NCBI GenBank assembly: GCA_033239005.1
Contig: BSQZ01000004.1
Location: 16,753,007 to 16,817,006, forward strand
DNA length: 64,000 nt
Direction: 5' to 3'
DNA from: Lamellibrachia satsuma
Lineage: Eukaryota > Annelida > Polychaeta > Sabellida > Siboglinidae
Part shown: piece by piece, positions 13,001-22,000 of the stretch
Numbering within the stretch: position 1 is the stretch's first letter
Layout of the letters: each line of letters starts with the position of its first letter
Made by a program: the position numbers and the translations under genes
Notes under the pieces: model-generated
Database searches by the model: none
What the model saw: the letters and a program-made list of their open reading frames with translations, nothing else
Told to the model about the DNA's origin: nothing

Positions 13001-16000
13001 GTCAAAAAAGGAAGTTTCAGTTCAACATTCTATAACATATTAAGGTTGTTAATACTTTCGCAGGTTACTAGATCTAATGATTAAGATAAATTGTTTCGAT
13101 GATTTTAATAACACTACACGCTCAGTTATGACACTGACAAAGAACCTGATTCTCGGTAGGCTAAATCAGTTGACGAGTTTGGAGGACTTTTAACAGATGT
13201 TGTTGCCAGAAGACAGCTTGGATACAACGTCACACAAAGTGATGCATTACTTATGAAGTGGGACATGTTGTAGAGTTCTGGCTGTATCTGGGAGCAAGAG
13301 ATCTACAATCAGTTCAAGTACAACAGCGTTCGGAGCTACTTCCACACATTTGACACGGATGTACGTTGATATTGGCCAAAGTTGTGGTTAAGTATATTGT
13401 ATGTTTTGTAGATTGTCAGATTTAAAATATTTGACTGTCTTGTTTAAAAAATTTTGTAATGGTTCATAGATTGTATTTGATAGAGTTTATGCTCAGTTAC
13501 ATCATACTGATGAGACAAATTATTTGTCTGTTGATGCAACATGGAATACATTTGAACAACAAACCTTTTCTTTGATTTTATTTTCGCTTTTATTGAAACA
13601 TGTTCACCAACTTGGTGAAGTCATTAGCTTTGCCTGTTTGAGCTCTAAAATGGTTTTGTAATGTTTCGAATTAGCCAAATGGGTCCAAATCCAGTGACTT
13701 TTGTTATGGGTAATATCTGATTCACTCCTCTCCCCCTAGGACTGCTCGGCGGGACTTAACTTTGCCAATGAAGAAGAGGCTAGGATCTTCTGTGCAGCAA
13801 TACAGGAGAAGTTGAATCATCGACGGGCACGTCGAAATGGTGAGTTAGTCTTTAAACTTTACAAAAAATTGACGGTTTGTTGTAGAGAAGTACCTATAAC
13901 AGTCACTTGACAATGTAGGAGTCCATATCTTTTATCGATACATTGGTATCCAAGCAGGTGCCCAGGCATGACAGGTATCCCCTTGTTGGAGGTCAGAGGA
14001 ACATGCATGCTGGAGTTGAGTTCAACTAATGTCTGATAAACAAGAGCTGTGGTAGAATTATGTCTGGGCAATATCCAACTAGCTTGTAACCTTAATGTAT
14101 GCATAGGTACAGGTTTTTTGCAGTAAATAATTTTGTTTAAGTACAGTGTAGCCAATAACAACTATATGTATCATGCTACTTTGTATTGTCAGGTAATCCT
14201 TGTGAGATGCAGCAATAGACAAGGATTCAAAAAACATTGTTTGTGTTGTTGTAAATACAATATGTAGCAACATCATATTTTTATTGACAGTTATAAACAG
14301 GGGTCAGTTCCATCTAATTAATTCAAATTCCTTTCAATTCAGCTTAATCAGTTGCAGTTCAATTAATTTTATCATTTCCAGTTCCAGTGCAAATCTTTCA
14401 ATTCCAATCCAGTTCAGTTCTGAATTAATTCTATGGGAGTTTTTCCAACGCAAACATGTGTGAAATGTAACAACATACAGAGGATACAGGATTTAAGGTA
14501 ATTACATTATGAATGCATTTAGTCTATGAAGACACATATTCACACAGTGATATAATAGTCTGTTTCTTTTCTATTACATCTATTGCTGCAAACTTACAAA
14601 ACATCAGGTTTGTTTGCATGGTATTCCAGCTGCTAGTAATTGTAAACAATGTACAGACAATGGCTGAGCCATTATTCAAACAACATGAAAAGACCAGTAG
14701 GCTAATCATTTTATACATTTCAGATACGTGCAGGCAGACAACAAATGTTATCTTAGAGCAGAAGCTGCAACCTGTATTGAATTCAAAATAAGCGCATCAC
14801 ACCCCACCATAGTTTGATTTGAGCAAAACTTTTGACTCACAGTTTTGATTTCTTTTATGAAATTGCCAACTGCCACATGGTAACATTGCCACGCAGACCC
14901 TTTGTTCTACTTTGGACAAATGTTCTCACCTCAGATCTTCAAATGGTGTACAAATGTATGTTTAGCTGCTACAAAGTCTCCAAGTTCATATGTAATTCTA
15001 GGTTTGGATTGAGGACTACATTAGAAATAAAACCAGACCGCACCAGCACAAGAAAATGAGGTTCATTTCAGTTTCTTCAAATTCAACTTACTCAAAATCT
15101 TTCAATTCAAATTCAGGAATTGAATCAGGTAATTCCAATTAATTTTTTAATTCACCCCAGCCCTGAATACAAATATAAATAAACAAGTGGGTTGGATAAA
15201 TTGTAATATAAATTATATAAGCCTGATTAATAACCTATGTTACCACCATAAAAACATAGCGTTAGAATTTCTTAAAGAGACTTGTAAATTATATACGCAT
15301 GTTCATACGTACACACACACATGAATATACTTTGAAGACATCTGTTGAGCAAACTCTTCAAAGCTATAAGAATGCAATTGTGTACACCAGAAAGTGTTCA
15401 TAATCACAGTTAATATGCCTGTGCAATTTCTGATATTGCATTTATGAAGTTTATAATGTAGGCTGTTGTTAATTAATGATATCCACAATAATAAGAGGAA
15501 ACTTGTCAAGAAGGAATTGTATACAGGTAATTCTGCTTGTGTCACATATACGTGTAAGACAAAGTGTGAAATGATGCTAAGAATATATACATGTTATTTA
15601 AACTAATCATTAGTTATTGTTACTATATATTATTATACATGTTTGTTGTAGCATTTTTCACGTTTAAAAAAAAATTGCTGTGGTATTGGCCCTGTTGGAT
15701 AAAGTTAATTCAAATGGTTATCATTACTAATTAAAATATTGATTTTAATATGACCCCTGCAAGATATGTCTTCGGATTGCATTATCAGGAGTATGAATTA
15801 CAGTTGACTGACTGGATACTCTAGCTAGCAACGGTAGAGCCTCTATTTCTAATGAATTATGCATTCTGGGTTTCGTACAATTGGGACCAGGAGGCCAGAG
15901 GTAGTCCATGTCTAGTGCCAGGGGTAATCCATGCTTAGTGGTCTCTGTGAGTTCAGATCAATGCAGATCTTCACCAGACAGGTCTGTATAGCTCTTTGTG

Positions 16001-19000
16001 TGCTGTAAACTAACCAATGCAGATATTGAGGAGACTGAACAGGTGTATTTTACCAAGTCGAGACTAGCAATGATGTATGTATACCCTGCCTGTCATAAGG
16101 ATGAACAGTTCTCTGTGTTGTTGTATCTGATTTCACCGCAATCCTCTTGACTTAAAAAAAGACAGCGTCTGGCATGAACCACAGTAATGGAAGGGCTCTG
16201 GTGTCTAGTGTCATGTTCTCACAGATTGCGGTTACTCTTGAGCGCATCTTTAGCTGGTTTGACTCTTTCCTTTGGCATTACTAAACTATTTTAGCTACAT
16301 GGCAGATGCACCCCATATTTTTTAATCCATATTTTTTACTTGAAATTATGTATACAGCCACATAAATCCATATGATATTTTTATTGGCCTATAACATTCT
16401 GAGTGTCACCATCTATGAGGCTACATCAAACGAAATCTGCCAGGTTTTTGCCGGAAATCTGCCTGATATCAACTATCAAACATATTTGTGCATCATCCAC
16501 TATAAGTTTGTTAGTCCATTTCGTACTTGTCTGATGAACACAGAAATATGTACTTTATCAAGATTTTTTCATTTGAAACGCATTTGTATAAAAATGTGAT
16601 ATGGTCGTAAACCTCAAAGAATCCTCCAGATTCATATGTGGTGACAGGAGTGACGTGGCTGTTAACACCATGTGTGCTGTACATAGGGAGGTTCTGGTCG
16701 TCTTGCTGACTAAAATCTTAGTTGCCCACAGATTGATGCTTTCCCTGGATAATTTGTACTTCTTCCTTTCTGTCTCCCTCTTCCCGAGTTATGTTTTTGG
16801 TGGGTAAGAGACAGAGACCACCACTCTGCGATCACACAGTGACTTCTATATTTACCCCCTGTGTGGGGTCTTTTACTTCTCTTCTGAAAGATACACTTCC
16901 TACTTCCATCTGGGTTGGTTGCCAGTCTGGGGTTTGAACCCTGTACCTCACGAGGCAAGCACCATTGAGCCACTGTATCTGTTATTTCAAATTTGATGGT
17001 GTCTGGTGTACATCTCTATAAACTATGGATTGTGACCACATGCTGTAGGTTCAGTGTCTAACAAAGAAGTTTCAATTTCAGATGTTATATGGATAAATTA
17101 GGATCTCGCAGGCACATGCATACATGCACTATAAAGGGAGAAATTATACAAAAAGTCAGCCAAGTTGTCTGTGAGGGATTGGTTTAATAACAGAATTCTA
17201 ACAAAGCAGCAAAAAAAATTTCTGCAAACTTGTACACGTACAAGATATACATTATTATATTGTACAATACCATACAATTCACACCCCTGACTGTTATGTT
17301 CCTTGCAATAAAAATGGAGCCGTCAGAACCATTGAGAAAGATACCATTTGGTATATGTGACATATTATCAATTAACATCGTAATAACAGCAGTAACCAAA
17401 CCATTGAGAAAGATAACCATTTGGTATATGTGACAGTGACATATTATAAATTAACAATGTAATAACAGCAATAACCGAACCATTGAGAAAGATACCATTT
17501 GGTATATGTGATATGTTATTAATTAACAATGTAATAACAACAGTAACCGAACCATTGAGAAAGATGCCATTTGGTATACATGATATGTTATCAATTAACA
17601 GCGTAGTAACACCAGTAACCGAACCATTGTAAAAACTGTAAATCTGATGTTTATCTTTTTAGAGAGGAAACAGCAGCGACCGACTTCAAACAGGGTGTCG
17701 ACACCTGCAAATGTTGGTATGCGAAACACTGTCCCTGCTAGAAGCCCAATACCCAGTTCAGGTAACAAAGTTTTCTCAGGGTGCCAGTTTTGACTGGTAG
17801 CATCTCATTGTTTCTTTTAAAAACCTGAAGCCTATTAGATTGGTCAGATATTATTAACGTATTTCGATATATATTGTTCTCATTCGTGTTTGCTTTTCTA
17901 ATTTCTTATTGTACACTATATTGTGGACCATGTTCTATCTAGGACAGTTGTAGCTGGATTTTTTTCCCATATATGTAGATGTTTTTTCTCTTTTTTTTTA
18001 AAGAAAATATTTGTTAAAATATGCAACAGCATCTCCCACAAAAAAACACTAATTTAAACAAATTCTTTTAATTGTATTGGGCGGAAAAGGAAAAATTTAG
18101 TCTAGTTATGTTTTTGTGGATTTTCATGGTTTTTGGCTTGATTAAGTTTATTTACTTACGGTTGTACGATATAATTTAAAGAGTGGTGGTGGCATTACCA
18201 GTAAAAAATTAATTGAACCTCCTTGAATAAACCTCCCGCCATAAGATCCCATGTGGTGTTGGAGGATTTCCCGCTATTTGCTTGTGCCAGCTAGAAAGGT
18301 CTATGTAAAGTGCCTCAAAGCGTACACCCGCACATAGATTATCAATATTGTAGCGATGTGACATTGTGACTTGCAGGGAGTGTGTCATCGTTATCATCAG
18401 TCAATGCCAGTGACACGTCAATGAAGAAGAAAGATAAAGACAAAAAGAAGAAGAAGTTGACCAAGACAGACATTGGGGCACCCTCAGACTTCAGGTGGTG
18501 GCACTGTCATAGATCATCAGCCAATGGATACGAGCAGAAATAATTGTGTTTGTTTAGTGAATAATTGGTGCGTAATGTTCTCCTATCAAACCCAGGACAA
18601 GAGTCTAACCTATGTATTAGAGAGAGAGAGAGTGTCACGCTGTGGCCTGTAGGACAGTGGTTTGTGATCATTAAACTCACACTTAAGAGGACACTCTTGC
18701 TGCCATTCGAAGTCTGTGCAATTGTGTTCGCTCCATGCTAGGCGACACCTGACAAAAAAATCCCCCAAAAACTGTAATCCTAAAAGTAAAATTAGTGTGG
18801 CCTACCCCAGTTCACTGTTGAGTGGACTGACCAATTGTTACTTGTGAAAGTAACCAGGTAATATTCAGCTGTTTGCTTTTACAGCCCTTTCAGTGGTGTT
18901 CGCCATCACTGCACACAAATGCACACTGATGTCCTCAAGAAATGCTTCGGTTTTCTCCTAAATGTTTCACGATTTCTCACAATGAATATTCTGAGCCACT

Positions 19001-22000
19001 CTGGTGACTCAAAGCCCACCGAGAATTCTCACAATGAATATTCTGAGCCACTCTGGTGACTCAAAGCCCGCCGAGAGTTCTCACAATGAACATTCTGAGC
19101 CACTCTGGTAACTCAAAGTCCGCTGAGAGTTCTCACAATGAACATTCTGAGCCACTCTGGTGACTCAAAGCCCACCAAGTGTTCTCTTCCGTGGCTGCAT
19201 TTAGCCTAATGTCAAAATTGCCAGATTTCAATAACATTTCAACATAAATATTGCCATATGGCAGCAGTGGAATTATGGATTTTGTACATGTAAACAAAAC
19301 CTGTATTTGACATGGCTGTATGTGTGTAAGCAATGGTATAATAAATGAAAATCATGATTATTTTGCTTGCAGACATGTGGGTCACGTTGGCTGGGATCCC
19401 GAAAAAGGGTTTGATGTAAGTCATCGTTGAACATTTCCAAACTACAATATGCAATATCATGAGTCTAAATAATGTGTTCATTCAAGCATTCATTGGCAGT
19501 TATACCTGCTGGACAAATGTGAATGTTTTATATTGTAAGTGATGTCAAATTACACTGCAATTATATTTTATATACAGTGAACTCTGCAATCTCCGCTTAC
19601 TAGAATCACTTGGGGCCGGAGCAGGTTGACCCAGATAATCTTTCAGTACAGTGGAAACAGTACAGTGGGAACAGGGAATTATTCACCTCGCCAATTTGCT
19701 TGATTCTTTTAAATTTCTGATTTTGTTTTCTGCGATTCGAGTGAGCAGAGTCCATTGTACATCACAAAATGAGTAATATTTGCTAAATATAACATGTTTG
19801 TTTGGGTGTGCAATGTGCCTTGCAAAAAGTCCTGCACATACGGCGATCATAGATTTGCTCAAACAGCAGCATGACTGGAACAATCTGTCAGTCAGTCTCA
19901 GAGAGTTTGAAGACATTACTGCTTTCATGCAATCTCTTAAGACATTTTTAGCAATGATATATACAGAACTGCTTTGAATGTTGAAAAGCCTTTTTAATTC
20001 TTTCTAATGTGTACTGTTTATATGTTACAAGCCAAACATTTTATATAGAGTCACACATTTATTGTTTTATTTATAAATATTTATCTTTTGTATGTAAAGT
20101 GCCATAGAGCATTCAGTGTATGGTGGTGTATATATTTTTTTATCTGTGCAGATGGATAACCTTGACCCGAATCTCAAGAGGCTGTTCGACGATGCGGGTG
20201 TCTCAGCGCAGGAACTACAGGATGAGGACACGGCCCAGTTCATCTACGACTTCATCGAGAGCAGTGGCGGGATCGACGCAGTGACACAGCAGTCTCAGAA
20301 GCCATGCGCATCCCGACCTGCCATGCCTACGATACCTCAGCCGCCGATACCTAGCAGTGGTCAGTGTATACTATACTTGGTTGAATAGTCCCATTAAGTC
20401 GGTGATTACAGACCTAAATTTCTTCTTGAAGGTGTTCAGAGTAGATGCTGACATGACTTCTTCAGGAAGTTTGTTCCAACAATCGATGACATGATTTGTG
20501 AAGAAGTGTTTACAGATCTCTGTAACAGAATACGCATCTTCCTCAAGCCTCTCAGATTGCTGCTACATTGATACAAATGTTCTGGGTTATTCCTGTTTAG
20601 GCCACTGAGATATTTATTCCAACTGATTCGACAGGTGTTCTGCCAAGTTTCAGTGTTTTCTTCTGAAATTTCTCTAATTAATTTATATCCTTTCCATAGA
20701 AAGGGTTCCAAACTGGCAATGTGTATTCCAGCACTGGACGAACTGATGATTCATATAGGGAATTGTTCGAAATATTCGCTGACCCGGTGGTCCGTGACCA
20801 CCTAATTTTCCGCCAGGTCAGTAGCTTTTTTGAGTTAGTGATCTGTGTGACCTGCCTGCCTTTTTGAAAAAAATACAACTTACCCGAAATTTTTTATCGC
20901 GAAACACAACGCTTGCGAAAGGTGCGTCAATTTTGTATGTTAGATTAGGGTTAGGGTTTAACCAAGTTAAATGTGTTATTTTCACTGACCAGAACCTTTT
21001 GGGGGCCAAAGTAGAGCACTGATATAAGGTCTGTATTCACATAGGGTCTTTATTATCTTTTCCAATCTACTTATTATGGGTGTATGTACGCCATGCTGCT
21101 CTTATGTCACCTTATTATGACGTCTGCATCATTGTTGTGTTTATCAAATCCCGTATAATTTCCAGTAGATGCACAGTGTGCAGGTGCAGAGACTTGGTTG
21201 TCTATTAGCTTCTGAAAAGTGGTGCAAGCTAATGAATATAGTGCTAAATTTTAGGTAAGTAGTTACACGTGTTTACATGGAAATATTTGAATACTTTATT
21301 GATCTTTACACATGGTTCTGAAGCCAGTGTTTACGTAATGCCTGAAAATCTTATGTTTTCGCACTTGCTTTCACTTTTGAAAAGGGTGTGTGATAGTGAT
21401 ATTTTACCAGTGTGCTTCTATTGGTCACTATGCAGTGTGTGACACACTATGCAGTGTGTGACACACTATGCAGTGTGTGACACACTATGCAGTGTGTGAC
21501 ACACTTGCTCTCATGTTGCCTTATTTTGTCATGTCTGATTCATTGTTGTTTGTCATCACCACTGTACTTGGAATTCAGCGGAGGAAGTAATAGCGTAACT
21601 CTAGGTGGTCAGTTGGACTACCAAGTTGAAATATATCACTGAGTGCCAATTCACAAATCCCAAAGTGAAATAACTTCATTGTGTAATTGATTCACAGTAG
21701 GCATAATCACTTCTGACATGTGCCACTGCATAATAATAATAACAGTAAAGAGATCTATCCACACCAGAAATAGCAACAACAAACTTACATTCCGTTCATG
21801 CAATTGAAACGTTGATTATCGCAAAACCAGCAAACACGCATGCGCACTTTTGGTGACTTTCATAGGGGGGCAGAAAAGTGTGCTGCTCAAAATGGGTGCT
21901 TTTATCTTCCATCTTTATTTGTTGCTGATTTACAACAAATACTACACTTAACTACAATGTTCTGTGATAACACATCCACTTTTGAAGACCCGACTAGTCT

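Larger units (their letters stand above)
13840..17662. other. WASL intron 4
   Basis: About 3.8 kb. It holds a hAT-like nonautonomous element (14298-15165), a tRNA-derived SINE (16690-16985, minus) and a four-unit 72-bp repeat (17331-17630). Otherwise featureless. Confidence 0.85.

Noticed and set aside
16931..16972. tRNA gene
   Set aside because: A and B boxes are present but the stems do not pair as a cloverleaf and a long body follows; called as a SINE.
20944..20958. Telomere-like TTAGGGTTAGGG
   Set aside because: Only two units; expected by chance in a window of this size.
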